Positions 22,140 to 32,531 of a DNA stretch of 64,000 nucleotides are shown in pieces; position 1 is the stretch's first letter; the number at the start of each line of letters is the position of its first letter. Under the pieces are notes generated by a model. The model saw nothing but the letters and a program-made list of their open reading frames with translations. It did no database searches and was not told where the DNA came from. The DNA comes from Sthenelais limicola (lineage: Eukaryota; Annelida; Polychaeta; Phyllodocida; Sigalionidae), in the NCBI GenBank assembly GCA_942159475.1, contig OW804100.1:10166646-10230645 (forward strand). Reading direction: 5' to 3'. The translations under genes were made by a program, and so were the position numbers.

Positions 22140-23934
22140 GCTAAGAGGTTGGGTACGCTAAGGCTAAGTAAGGCTAAGAGGTTGGGTAAGCTAAGGCTAA
22201 GTAAGGCTAAGAGGTTGGGTACGCTAAGGCTAAGTAAGGCTAAGAGGTTGGGTACGCTAAGGCTAAGTAAGGCTAAGAGGTTGGGTAAGCTAAGGCTAAG
22301 TAAGGCTAAGAGGTTGGGTACGCTAAGGCTAAGTAAGGCTAAGAGGTTGGCTACGCTAAGGCTAAGTAAGGCTAGGAGGTTGGCTACGCTAAGGCTAAGT
22401 AAGGCTAGGAGGTTGGCTACGCTAAGGCTAAGTAAGGCTAAGAGGTTGGGTACGCTAAGGCTAAGTAAGGCTAAGAGGTTGGCTATGCTATGGCTAAGTA
22501 AGGCTAAGAGGTTGGGTACGCTAAGGCTAAGTAAGGCTAAGAGGTTGGCTACGCTAAGGCTAAGTAAGGCTAGGAGGTTGGCTACGCTAAGGCTAGGAGG
22601 TTGGCTCCGCTAAGGCTAGGAGGTTGGCTACGCTAAGGCTAGGAAGTTGGCTACGCTAAGGCTAGGGGGATGGCTACGCTAAGGCTAGGGGGTTGGCTAC
22701 GCTAATGCTAGGGGGTTGGCTACGCTAAGGCTAAGTAAGGCTAAAAGTTGGCTACGGTAAGGCTAAGAGGTTGGGTACGCTAAGGCTAAGTAAGGCTAAG
22801 AGGTTGGGTACGCTAAGGCTAAGTAAGGCTAAGAGGTTGGGTAAGCTAAGGCTAAGTAAGGCTAAGAGGTTGGGTACGCTAAGGCTAAGTAAGGCTAAGA
22901 GGTTGGGTACGCTAAGGCTAAGTAAGGCTAAGAGGTTGGGTACGCTAAGGCTAAGTAAGGCTAAGAGGTTGGGTACGCTAAGGCTAAGTAAGGCTAAGAG
23001 GTTGGCTACGCTAAGGCTAAGTAAGGCCAAGAGGTTGGGTACGCTAAGGCTAAGTAAGGCTAAGAGGTTGGCTACGCTAAGGCTAGGAGGTTGGCTACGC
23101 TAAGGCTAGGAGGTTGGCTACGCTAAGGCTAAGAGGTTGGCTACGCTAAGGCTAAGTAAGGCTAAGAGGTTGGGTACGCTAAGGCTAAGTAAGGCTAAGA
23201 GGTTGGGTACGCTAAGGCTAAGTAAGGCTAAGAGGTTGGCTACGCTAAGGCTAAGTAAGGCCAAGAGGTTGGGTACGCTAAGGCTAAGTAAGGCTAAGAG
23301 GTTGGCTACGCTAAGGCTAGGAGGTTGGCTACGCTAAGGCTAGGAGGTTGGCTACGCTAAGGCTAGGGGGTTGGCTACGCTAAGGCTAGGACGTTGGCTA
23401 CGCTAAGGCTAGGGGGTTGGCTACGCTAAGGCTAGGGGGTTGGCTACGCTAAGGCTAGGGGGTTGGCTACGCTAAGGCTAGGGGGTTGGCTACGCTAAGG
23501 CTAGGGGGTTGGCTACGCTAAGGCTAGGGGGTTGGCTACGCTAAGGCTAGGGGGTTGGCTACGCTAAGGCTAGGAGGTTGGCTACCCTAAGGCTAGGAGG
23601 TTGGCTACGCTAAGGCTAGGATGTTGGCTACGCTAAGGCTAGGAGGTTGGCTACGCTAAGGCTAAGTAAGGCTAAGAGGTTGACTACGGTAAGGCTAAGT
23701 AAGGCTAAGAGGTTGGGTACGCTAAGGCTAAGTAAGGCTAAGAGGTTGGCTACGCTAAGGCTAAGTAAGGCTAAGAGGTTGGGTACGCTAAGGCTAAGTA
23801 AGGCTAAGAGGTTGGGTACGCTAAGGCTAAGTAAGGCTAAGAGGTTGGCTACGCTAATGCTAAGTAAGGCTAAGAGGTTGGGTACGCTAAGGCTAAGTAA
23901 GGCTAAGAGGTTGGCTACGCTAAGGCTAAGTAAG
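22140..23934 (+). repeat. 1,795-bp tandem segmental duplication inside the satellite, copy 2
   Basis: This is the second copy of the block described at 20345-22139. It reproduces the same order of about 60 variant units. One difference is GGATG at 23607 where copy 1 has GGACG. Confidence 0.85.
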
Positions 23935-24254
23935 GCTAAGAGGTTGGCTACGCTAAGGCTAAGTAAGGCTAGGAGGTTGGCTACGCTAAGGCTAGGAGAT
24001 TGGCTACGCTAAGGCTAAGTAAGGCTAGGAGGTTGGCTACGCTAAGGCTAGGAGGTTGGCTACGCTAAGGCTAGGAGGTTGGCTACGCTAAGGCTAGGAG
24101 GTTGGCTACGCTAAGGCTAGGACGTTGGCTACACTAAGGCTAGGGGGATGGCTACGCTAAGGCTAAGAGGTTGGCTACGCTAAGGCTAAGTAAGGCTAAG
24201 AGATTGGCTACGCTAAGGCTAGGAGGTTGTTCAAGGGTTAAGGCTAAGAGTTCA

Positions 24255-24345
24255 GTTCTTGTTCGTGTTTGTCCGTGTTCGTCCGTGTTCGTCCGTGTTC
24301 GTTCGTTTTCGTTCGTGTTTGTCCGTATTCTGATTTTGATGCACT
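24255..24345 (+). repeat. GTTCGTCCGTGT short tandem repeat at the right edge of the satellite
   Basis: About six degenerate 12-bp units built from TGTTCGTCCG (24258-24331) follow the last satellite unit. They are unrelated in sequence to the main array. Confidence 0.75.
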
Positions 24346-24896
24346 AATTACTAATTATCTCTTTTATTCCAGTTGATGTTGAAGAAATGTTGAAGGGGCC
24401 CTGGACCATGGTGCTACGGTTATTTGTACATTTTACTGTTCCCATATTATGTATCTAATCGCCCTCTCTCCCTTAGGTTCACCTCTCTCTCCCATAAGAT
24501 CAAGGTAGGGAGAGGTGATTTAGTAACCTGGTTTAGCCAGGTGTCATGTTGTGGCTCTCATGATTTTAGGAAAATGGGTAGTGAGCCACCAGCAAACGCA
24601 TGAGTTCTGCTGATGGTGTTTTCTCTGGATTCGGCAAGAGACCAAAATTTTGATGCCTGGTGGAACATACATACATTTCTAAAGTACAATATGGAATACA
24701 GAGGAAACACCGCTAGGGCCCGATCATGGTACATTTCCATGATTGTATCTTCCAATAAAAGGGGAAGACATGCACTGATAGACTAGTTCTGAGATGTAAA
24801 GATATATTCTTTAAACTTGTAATGATCTTGTTATTCCTATTTATTTCATTCCATGAATTAACTTTGAATCATGATTTATTTGTGCATGTATTTCAG
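24346..24896. other. Single-copy-looking DNA, weak exon candidate
   Basis: A plausible acceptor TTTATTCCAG lies at about 24363-24372, followed by a short open frame, but no coding function can be assigned. Nothing else is recognised. Confidence 0.25.
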
Positions 24897-25057
24897 ACAT
24901 TATTGCCATAGACAGGGCAACTTCCAATGGGAGGATCACCTATAGCACCATAGGTCAGCCGGTGCACTCAATTTCACCTGGATTGTCAATGTCTCCTGGA
25001 TTGATTTACAAATGACTGTGACTCCAAAACTTCACTTCAAGAATGTTCAGCCTGTCG
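24897..25057 (+). CDS. Exon-like segment ending in an in-frame stop
   Basis: The segment is bounded by ATTTCAG|ACATT and CTGTCG|GTGAGT. One frame is open for 38 codons (IIAIDRATSNGRITYSTIG at its start) and then hits TGA at 25013-25015, so any coding use would end here or be a decayed exon. No family is recognised. It may belong to the same transcript as the small ORF at 25472-25901. Confidence 0.2.
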
Positions 25058-25307
25058 GTGAGTTTTGTCCATTATAAATAAAGTCTGATTGTTTTTATTT
25101 GATAAATATTGTTGACAACTATAACCAGTGACTGGTTCATTTCACTTCAGACCAGAGCTCATTCCTAGTTACTATATTATAGTTAGTACATTTATCTTCT
25201 GTAAATAGACATTCTGATGCGCAGTTATGGTTGGCTGCCATAGAAACAGGGCGTTAGTTGGCCCGCCATTTTACCATGCAATCTAATTAATCTATGTGAT
25301 ACATATA

Positions 25308-25387
25308 ATGGCTCGAATCACAATGGTTTCACTTTGTATCTCTGCAGCAATGGTAATCCTAGGTTAATCTCGGCAATGCAGTCTTGG
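25308..25387 (+). repeat. 80-bp direct repeat, right copy
   Basis: This begins ATGGCTCGAATCACAATGG and ends GGCAATGCAGTCTTGG. It is colinear with 9254-9333. It lies about 1.05 kb beyond the right end of the array, whereas the left copy abuts the array. Confidence 0.9.
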
Positions 25388-25471
25388 TCCTTGTTGCTGC
25401 AAACCTATGCAGTATATTCTGCTGGGTTTTATTCCTTGACATACTTCAATATCATGGATTCTTCAAGTTAA

Positions 25472-25901
25472 ATGGAAGCTCTCAAGAGTACCTCCACATG
25501 GCCAGGTAATTATGCTTTCAATCATGTATTTGCTATATCCTAAGAAATTCCTATTATTTTAATCAAATTCAGGAAATTATTCATGTGTACAATAATTTCT
25601 GTTAACATATCATTCGACGAATGAGAACTATCACTATGTGAAACTTTGTCAATAAAATTTAGTAAAAAAAAAATATCAGTGGTAGTATCAACAAATTGTC
25701 TTCATTGATATAGTTATCTCAATATTTTCTTTTATTTCTACAGACACATGTGGCTTCAACAAATACAAGACTACTGATTATGCATTTGAGAAAGCCATGC
25801 AGGATCTTCTGAAGATGGCGGACCTAAGTTTAGATCCCGTTAAGGAAATGTGTTTCCTCCGACCCGATCCCCGTTGTGGTACTCGTATCCAGAGTAGATG
25901 A
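25472..25901 (+). CDS. Candidate two-exon small protein, 63 aa, unknown
   Basis: Exon 1 is 25472-25505 (ATG directly after an in-frame TAA; donor CCAG|GTAATT). Exon 2 is 25744-25901 (acceptor TTTCTACAG, stop TGA). The join keeps the frame and gives 63 residues. The second exon contains Cys residues spaced at its start, middle and end (TCGFNKYK, EMCFLRPD, PRCGTR) and an amphipathic stretch (AFEKAMQDLLKMADLSLD). There is no signal peptide and no recognised domain. The continuous open frame and good splice sites argue for a real gene; the short length and lack of family argue against. It could be the end of a longer gene. Confidence 0.3.
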
Positions 25902-26237
25902 TATTCCAGAGATAATATGATGTCATAATTTATATTTGATAATTGGTAAATAGTCATTCGTTATAACTTCAACCATCGTTTATGTTCGACGTTGTTCCAG
26001 TTCCTGTTATATTTGAATATTTTTCATGTTTATTATCATTTGAATTTTATCCTGATTTATATTGCAAATACTTCGATGTATCCGTTTATTATTTATTAAG
26101 GTCTCCTTGAGACTTCTGTATGTTCAGGTTGGGGAACACGGACCTCAACCTCTCCAAGGAGTTCAGGAATAAAAACTGGAATTGCAAAAGTATTTTCTCT
26201 ATTCTTATTTAACTCGGAGGAGCGTTAAAACATATAT

Positions 26238-26728
26238 TATCCACCCTATGCCTTTGATTCGGAGATTAGTTCTTTCCCCCACTATCCTTATTATATATAT
26301 TCATAATATTATATTCTCACAGAAGGAAACCATACGATCACGATAATATTATTATTCAAATATCGATAGTGTTTAAGCCCGGAAGAGATCCGGAAGCGAT
26401 ATCACAGAAGTGCAACCATGGCTCATTGACTCAATGGAAAGAACATAGGCAATACTAACAACATAAGGACAGCTCATCTCAGCTTTATCCACCCTATGCC
26501 TTTGATTCGGAGATTAGTTCTTTCCCCCACTCTCCTTATTAAATATATTCATAATATTATATTCTCACAAAAGGAAACCATACGATCGCGATAATATTAT
26601 TATTCAAATATCGATAGTGTTTAAGCCTGGAAGAGATCCGGAGGCGATATCACAGAAGTGCAATCATGGCTCATTGACTCAATGGAAAGAACATAGGCAA
26701 TACTAACAACATAAGGACAGCTCATCTC
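26238..26728 (+). repeat. 248-bp tandem duplication (two copies)
   Basis: Copy 1 (26238-26480) and copy 2 (26486-26728) are nearly identical and in direct orientation, with only a few substitutions. Each starts at TTATCCACCCTATGCC and ends at AGCTCATCTC. The content is AT-rich and non-coding. The duplication appears recent and may belong to the adjacent Crypton remnant or another repeat. Confidence 0.9.
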
Positions 26729-27283
26729 GAAACGTCAGACCATACTGTTATATAAATTAATTCGCAAAAACGCATATTCAAATCGACTCCTCATTCTACA
26801 CTAATTTCAACCGAATACAAGAGTGATTCAACCAGTTGGTAATCATTTTCCACAATCATTTTTCTGAAACAATACCAACCTACGTATATAACCCCTTCTT
26901 AGTCTAGTGCTTGGTATACACGTTGAGGTCAGTTTAGCCCTTAGCCCTGTTTTGTGTTCAAGTTTAACGAAGTTTGTAAACTGTTTTTTATCTGTAGCGT
27001 AAAACTGGAGGCCGTTATTATCCTTGTGTCTGACTGTTTATATAAGTAACAGCTTTGATCTTCAACTTTGATCACCCTAAATTAAGTTATTCAGTTGATA
27101 TGTATTTATATGGCTGCTAGCTACGGTGCGGTCTGTCGAAGTTTTATCCATCGAGGTTGCGGGGGGAGACTGAGGGGCCGAGCGCAGCATAGCCCCGAGG
27201 TCTCTGTTATGTAACATTACGTAACATTGTGTAACCTCATTATATTTATATTAACCTTAACATGTCCCTCCGCAACCGAAGCC

Positions 27284-27594
27284 GGTGTTTTGGGGGAGAC
27301 ATTTAGTTGGGACGAAGAAACATTGTAGTTAATGTTCAAATTGATATTGCCATGGATTGTAGCTGAGGCAAACATTCCACTGCTTGTTTGCAGTAGCCTT
27401 TCTACCACTTGGCCTTGCCTGTTATTTCCGGTTGATGGGACCAGGGCCACGGTTGACGAGGCGGTTGATGAAGCCAAAGGGAAATCGGGCAATGTTCGTT
27501 CCTGGTGGGGAATATTTTGGGTGAAAATGCCCGACAGCCGGAGGGACTGTCTCCCTTCCTCGTCTTAGTTAGTTTTTCCTTAAACGGCTGTCAC
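27284..27594 (-). repeat. Internally deleted tandem copy of the Crypton 3' region
   Basis: Positions 27284-27481 repeat 27658-27857, and 27482-27594 repeat 28287-28395. The two parts are adjacent here but are separated by about 430 bp (the catalytic region) in the longer copy. Order and orientation are conserved, so this is a second copy lacking the active-site block. Divergence between copies is low. Confidence 0.85.
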
Positions 27595-27779
27595 TAACTG
27601 TCATGGTAGCTGCCATGTTTTGAACAAAAATAAACCGACTTCCATTTACTTCTCTAAGCCCGGTGTTTTTGAGGAGACATTTAGTTGGGACGAAGAAACA
27701 TTGTAGTTAATGTTCAAATTGATATTGCCATGGATTGTAGCTGAGGCAAACATTCCACTGCTTGTTTGCAGTAGCCTTT

Positions 27780-28301
27780 CTACCACTTGGCCTTGCCTGT
27801 TATCTCCGGTTGATGGGACCAGGGCCATGGTTGACGAGGCGGTTGATGAAGCTGAAGGGCCGGGGATCGGGAGGGCAGCTCTGGTAGGAGGAGCAGATAG
27901 AGTCGAAGAACTGTTTTTTTCCCCTGGTTGGTAGAAGCAGATGTGATAATGTCCAACATAGCCCTTTGTTGTTCAATGTTGGCTGTCGTATAGGCAGCTA
28001 GGCTATTGACATTTTTATGCCCTGTAATCTGGCATACCAAGATGGGGGGACACCATGCAGAGTCAATCAGATTCTGACAGGTATTTTTCCTGAGGCTGTG
28101 ATTTGTTATTTTACCTGGTAAATTGCAACTTTTCACCATATTAGGCACGATTTTGCCAATCGAATTCTTTCCCATAGGCTGGGCAGCGTACCAAATAGGA
28201 TTTGATTCCTTTATTTTTGTTTTTACGCACAGATAGAAGGGGCCGTTGGCTTCCTTCATTGTGTCTGGCCTGTGTTGAGCAAAATCTTTGTAATCGGGCA
28301 A
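27780..28301 (-). pseudogene. Crypton tyrosine-recombinase catalytic C-terminal fragment
   Basis: This open segment holds the recombinase active-site region: PFYLCVKT, WYAAQPMG, then NHSLRK (the H-x-x-R box), ITGHKN (second His) and SLAAY with the presumed nucleophilic tyrosine. DUF3504 domains in ZMYM2/3/4, QRICH1 and KCTD1 descend from such elements. The upstream part of the protein lies in a different frame (a junction near 28285), so this is a pseudogene fragment. The final residues run out of frame relative to the conserved tail, which suggests another indel near 27880. Confidence 0.75.
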
Positions 28302-29049
28302 CGTTCGTTCCTGGTGGGGAATATTTTGGGTGAAAATGCCCGACAGCCGGAGAGACTGTCTCCCTTCCTCGTCTTAGTTAGTTTTTCCTTAAACGATAGA
28401 TATTCTCTGCCTTGTTCATCTGTGCACAACTTAACATCTGACCAAGTCATTTGTCTGCTTTCATGGCTTCCACGGAAACCAAATCCTTGGGTCAGAAAGA
28501 AAAACAAGGTATTTTGCATCGTTCATATTCCCCAACTCTCCCGATGAACATAGCTTATCAATCATTGTATCTGAAAGAGCCTCTGCTCGGTTTGGTTTAT
28601 TTCCAAGGCCCATAGATTTCAAATCTTTCCTTTTTGCGTGCAACACTTCACGAGATGAGCGGAATTTATCACTGGTGATGACGCTTTCAGGATAGTTATG
28701 TTCGCGGAGATATCTGAAAAAAAATTATTTGAAATAAATAATCTTGTTTTACCTCATTTAAATAGCATTATAACAGAAAATATCATGATCGATTACTAGA
28801 ATAGCTAAAGTTTTCTTGTCAGATTTCACTTTTTCTCTCTCAACACTAGACTCTCTTTACTTAATCGTTTATTCTTACCTGTCGATGGCATATTTTCTTC
28901 TACATTTTGCTCTTCTCTCAGCCAATCGACAAACCTTCTGGTGGCCTGAAATTATTGAAAAAGAAAATATTGCAATAAATATAAATGCTACCGTACTGTT
29001 TTTTTATTTGGAATATATGCCAATTTTGATTTCATCACGATTTATACGC

Positions 29050-30180
29050 TGAGCCTTAATGCTGTTTCAATGTTCGGGGGACAACCTTGTTGGTACTTGA
29101 AGAGAGTGAAAAATTATAAATAGGTATATCTGAGTATATTCTGTATAGTGTTCATTCAATAAATCTGTCTGGTTTTGTTGACCTGTATTTTGAACCTGAT
29201 TTTCGTCTTAAATGTGGGTTTAATATGTCCACCCCTCACACCCAAGCAAGTCCTTCCGAGGCCGGTGAATCAACCCAATTAGGGTACCTCCTGACCTTAG
29301 TGAACAATTATTTTACCACTTGTTCTTAGAACGCATGGCTCGATCTTCCTTTTCTCAAGGAAATCATTGAGATAGCGCCATGGAAAAGATGAGACATTGT
29401 GTGTCATAGCTCCTCAACAAACCCCTAGTCAACCCACAACCAATTAGTCAACCCCTTATAGCAAGGTATGCACAGGAAGACCAGATCCAGATCTGATGTG
29501 TACAACCTGTATGTACTAGTCATGGCAAATAAAGATCGACTTTATTGTTATTACTGATTGATTGTATTCTTTGTTTTGTATTTATATATATATGATTATA
29601 TATATATATAATTATATATATATATAATTATATATATATATAATTATATATACATAATTATATATGTATCCCCATCCCCCATTGGCCGCATGAAATATGT
29701 CATCAGGGGGTTATTATTACTATTAATTAAATTTATTTGCACATGAATACCAGTTCCTATAATGTAACAGTATGGTGTGTATGTATACCCCCATATCTGA
29801 TCTTACGTATACGGGTATACGTATAGTTATAATGTAAAAAACAACGAAACTAGGAATATTAGGGTCACGTACGTTGTCCAATACTATAAATAGGTTAATA
29901 GGCTTGCTTGGATGCCCATGGTTCCCCCACTCGAGATCGTTCCCTGCTCGGGACAATCGGGAGGCAAGGGGACAAATTAATAATAAGGGGTCGGGGACAA
30001 AACAAGTATCTCTGCAGAATAATAATCCAGGGCATGTTTCATTGTACATTATAGGCTATGCATGAAGATACGAAACCAATGATTTGTATTATGTGTAGAA
30101 GTCTCGATAAAAGATAAAGCTACCGGGTCACAGAGATAGGCTACAGTCTGTATATATGCCCGACCCACGTCCCCATAGGA
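29050..30180. other. Intergenic, AT-rich, with a TA-rich microsatellite
   Basis: A palindromic (TA)n/AATTATATATA microsatellite spans about 29583-29665. The rest has only short ORFs and no recognised element. Confidence 0.5.
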
Positions 30181-30289
30181 GATACACTCCAAAGCTGTCT
30201 GTACAGGAAGGAGGAAGTAAAGATATACTAAGCTCTCTAGAGAGAATTCCGTAGAGAATAGAGGACTTTACAGTTGTTGTGGTTTAAAT
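30180..30289 (+). other. Possible 5' untranslated exon of the CARD gene
   Basis: A donor-like TTTAAAT|GTAAGT at 30289/30290 could splice to the acceptor GATTTTAG at 31059, ten bases upstream of the CARD ATG. The exon's upstream limit is unknown. This is inference from splice signals only. Confidence 0.25.
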
Positions 30290-31059
30290 GTAAGTTACTA
30301 AATTTCTGCCTTTAAAGTGAACATATGTGTACGATATGTTGACAAGTTTGACACAATCACATTGAGTGAGATATAATATTATGATATGACCGTTACCTAA
30401 AAGTTACACATGTTTAACCACGAGTGAATCTCTTCAGTACCACTACCAGTTTGGAGATGTAGGTCAAATTTTAGGATCGCATGGATCGAAGAATTGCCAT
30501 TGTGCATTGTCCATATTTCCTACCAATGTTGTTAACAAAACTGTACATGTTAAAAGGAGGAAATGATAATAATAATACAAAATATTATATTCATCAGTAC
30601 TATGACAGTGTACCCATGAAATCTTCTACATCATGTTTACTTATGACTCCACAATGTATCGCGGATTACGATCCTCCCACTAGTTGGATACCAAGCTATA
30701 CCACTAACCAAGAGTTGTGTGTGTCCCGGGGAGGGGGTGGGGGTGGGGTACGAATATTCAAATATTAATACAGGTTAACTAACGTGTTGGTTGAAGGAGC
30801 GTGAATATTGCACGAGTTGCGTGCTTTCAATCATGAAATAGAAAAAAATCAAGTCATAAATTTGAATTTTACCGGTAATCTTAGTAAAAAACAGATTGGT
30901 TGCCATGACATCAGACCACCCCACGTAAATCACTAGTGAAATACGCACTATGTGTAAATCACTTTAGATACGTTGTTTATAGAGTAATGCGTGTATAATA
31001 AATACATTATATACCATGATAATAAATTAACCATTTAATTTATTTTGTGATGATTTTAG
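30290..31059. other. Upstream region or 5' UTR intron of the CARD gene
   Basis: AT-rich with short ORFs only, plus a small G-rich tract near 30726-30748. It ends with an acceptor-like TTGTGATGATTTTAG at 31059. Confidence 0.3.
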
Positions 31060-31069
31060 GACTGAAACG

Positions 31070-31647
31070 ATGGCCGGCATACCAGCGAACTTTGATCGGG
31101 TATTACCTGATGACATCGCAGCAAAACTGAATAAGAACAGGGTTGTTCTCATCGAAAATTTATTACCCGATGATTTGTACGATCAATTGATACAAGATGG
31201 CGTTTTCAAAGTGTGGGAAGTTGAAGAAATAAGAGTGAGGCATCTATTATAGATTACATATAGTTTGTATAGACCCTATCCATCCTAGAGCGTAATAGAA
31301 CGGGAGTATCAATATAACTACCAAATAGCCAACTGAACTCATCCTTTTAATGCAGTAAATTCCAAATCAGCAGCCCATTGTATATATGTTGTATACAATT
31401 ACATTCTTCCTTTTTGTGCTTTGTACGTTACTCAAACTTCCTTCCACATTTTTGGAATGTATATGATCTAATGATTGCTGAATCAAATTTTAAATTAGGA
31501 TGATATCTTATTTTATAGTTGAATGCCATCACAATGGAACAAGCCCGTCGTCTACTAGATAAAATATCAAGGAAGTCCTTGGGGCAATACAACAAATTTA
31601 AATTGGCAGTACAGAAAAATCAAGGTTTTCTAGAACCTTACTTGTGA
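31070..31647 (+). CDS. CARD-only small protein (two coding exons, 97 aa)
   Basis: Exon 1 is 31070-31234 (55 codons, donor ATAAGA|GTGAGG) and exon 2 is 31519-31647 (acceptor TTTTATAG, stop TGA); the junction is in phase 0. Almost the whole protein looks like one caspase-recruitment domain (a six-helix death fold). Visible signatures are NKNRVVLIENLLPDDLYDQL (helices 1-2), IQDGVFKVWEVEEI (helix 3) and EQARRLLDKI then YNKFKLAVQ (helices 4-6). CARDs pair with other CARDs in caspase, RIPK2/NOD and MAVS-type signalling. A protein with nothing but a CARD usually acts as an adaptor or as a decoy inhibitor; which one is not decidable here. The start is in MAGIP, preceded by a splice acceptor at 31059. 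A poly(A) signal AATAAA lies at 31869-31874. BRCC3 follows on the same strand. Confidence 0.75.
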
Positions 31648-31868
31648 ATTGGACGCGGATGACTGTTTCCATATTATTGTCACACTTCCATGATTATATC
31701 TACACAGATCGGCATATAATGATATGCATAGGCAATCCAATATGTATTTTTGATTTCGACGGTGCGTCGACCTATTTTGATTAGCATTTTTGTGAAAAGT
31801 GTACAACTGTGATATTCGGTTACTGATCGAAAAAGGATAACAATTCTTGCCAGGAAAAGTATTTTCGA

Positions 31869-31874
31869 AATAAA
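31869..31874 (+). terminator. Poly(A) signal AATAAA of the CARD gene
   Basis: A canonical AATAAA lies 222 bp after the CARD stop codon and before the BRCC3 start, so the two genes have separate 3' and 5' ends. Confidence 0.5.
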
Positions 31875-32531
31875 GTTTCTATGATAGTTTGTAACATTGT
31901 CGTTACCATCAATTTATTACCATTCTACTGAATCAGAAGAGGAAAGGAGAGGAAACAGAGATATTGGAAGAGGCCAGACGACTCAAAAGATAAACCTATA
32001 GGCCCTATATAGGCCCCTATATGCCTATGTGAATAGGTCGCCGAATTATTGCAGGGCTATACTCAAGTCGGTCGCAGATGAATTGAGTAAAAGTTTGCTT
32101 AAATTTCTATTTATTCAGGTTTTATTTATTTATAATTGCAATGGTCCCAGATTAGCTTGCTTAGGCCTAATATTTAAAAAAAAAAAAAAACCCCCACTAA
32201 AACCCCAAGCTAGGTATGCATGCCAGTCTGATAGGCCTATTAGGGTTTTATCGGCGGAAACTTGGCAAGAGCGTAAATATATAATAGGCCTAGAATACAT
32301 ATATATGCGGTTAAAATTGACAAATCTCCGATGAGAGACCGGCAGAGAACCCCGGCCGGCAGAGAACCCGTCCTTACATAGCTTGTATGAACGCGGTATC
32401 TGCTGGCGCGAAGCTACACTATAATGATTTCCAGAGCCACCTAGTGCCATTTAAGGGAAATTCAGGAAGCCCGATTTGCGGCCTATGCGGAATTATTTTG
32501 TGACTTGACTCAGAGCTACTCAGCCTAAAAA

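Larger units (their letters stand above)
9334..24254 (+). repeat. 14.9 kb satellite array of 23-bp and 33-bp units
   Basis: This is an uninterrupted tandem array. The short unit (23 bp) is GGCTACGCTAAGGCTA followed by GGAGGTT. The long unit (33 bp) is the same with an extra 10 bp, AGTAAGGCTA, after the first 16 bases. Common variants are GGGTACG for GGCTACG, GGGGG for GGAGG, CTACGG for CTAAGG, and CCTCTG for TAAGG. The first 270 bp are irregular TTAGG/CTTAGG/CTAAGG words. Local expansions of one variant dominate in blocks, as expected from unequal exchange. The 33-bp unit is a multiple of three and lacks stops in some frames, so long repetitive ORFs appear on both strands; I do not consider them genes. 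The array is strongly G-rich on this strand. Confidence 0.97.
27217..28947 (-). mobile_element. Crypton-type (DUF3504) tyrosine-recombinase transposon remnant
   Basis: On the minus strand the pieces follow the DUF3504/Crypton order. An N-terminal RFVDWLREEQ segment (28947-28878) lies between splice-like sites. A block then starts YLREHNYPESVIT near 28708 and leads to GLGNKPNRAEALSD. Next come FGFRGSHESRQMTW (first catalytic Arg), KIFPTRNERCP, then PFYLCVKT, NHSLRK (His-x-x-Arg box), ITGHKNVNSLAAY (second His and the likely nucleophile Tyr), and a tail with GNINLNINYN. Cryptons use this tyrosine recombinase to integrate. At least two frame changes (near 28500 and 28285) break it, so it is not functional as read. 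The 3' part exists twice (see 27284-27594). Confidence 0.85.

Noticed and set aside
20156..22613. Long repetitive ORFs (220-253 codons of an 11-residue basic repeat) in the satellite
   Set aside because: They arise because the 33-bp unit is a multiple of three. Opposite-strand frames are open too, and the ORFs end wherever 23-bp units break the period.
20957..23030. Minus-strand Leu/Ser-rich ORFs in the satellite, membrane-like in composition
   Set aside because: They are the reverse translation of the same 33-bp units, duplicated by the 1,795-bp block. There is no independent coding evidence.
9334..24254. CRISPR array
   Set aside because: There are no unique spacers between conserved repeats, and the context is eukaryotic. 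This is a satellite.
30481..30768. 95-aa plus-strand ORF before the CARD gene
   Set aside because: It ends in a G-rich simple repeat, has no family resemblance, and is probably upstream non-coding DNA.
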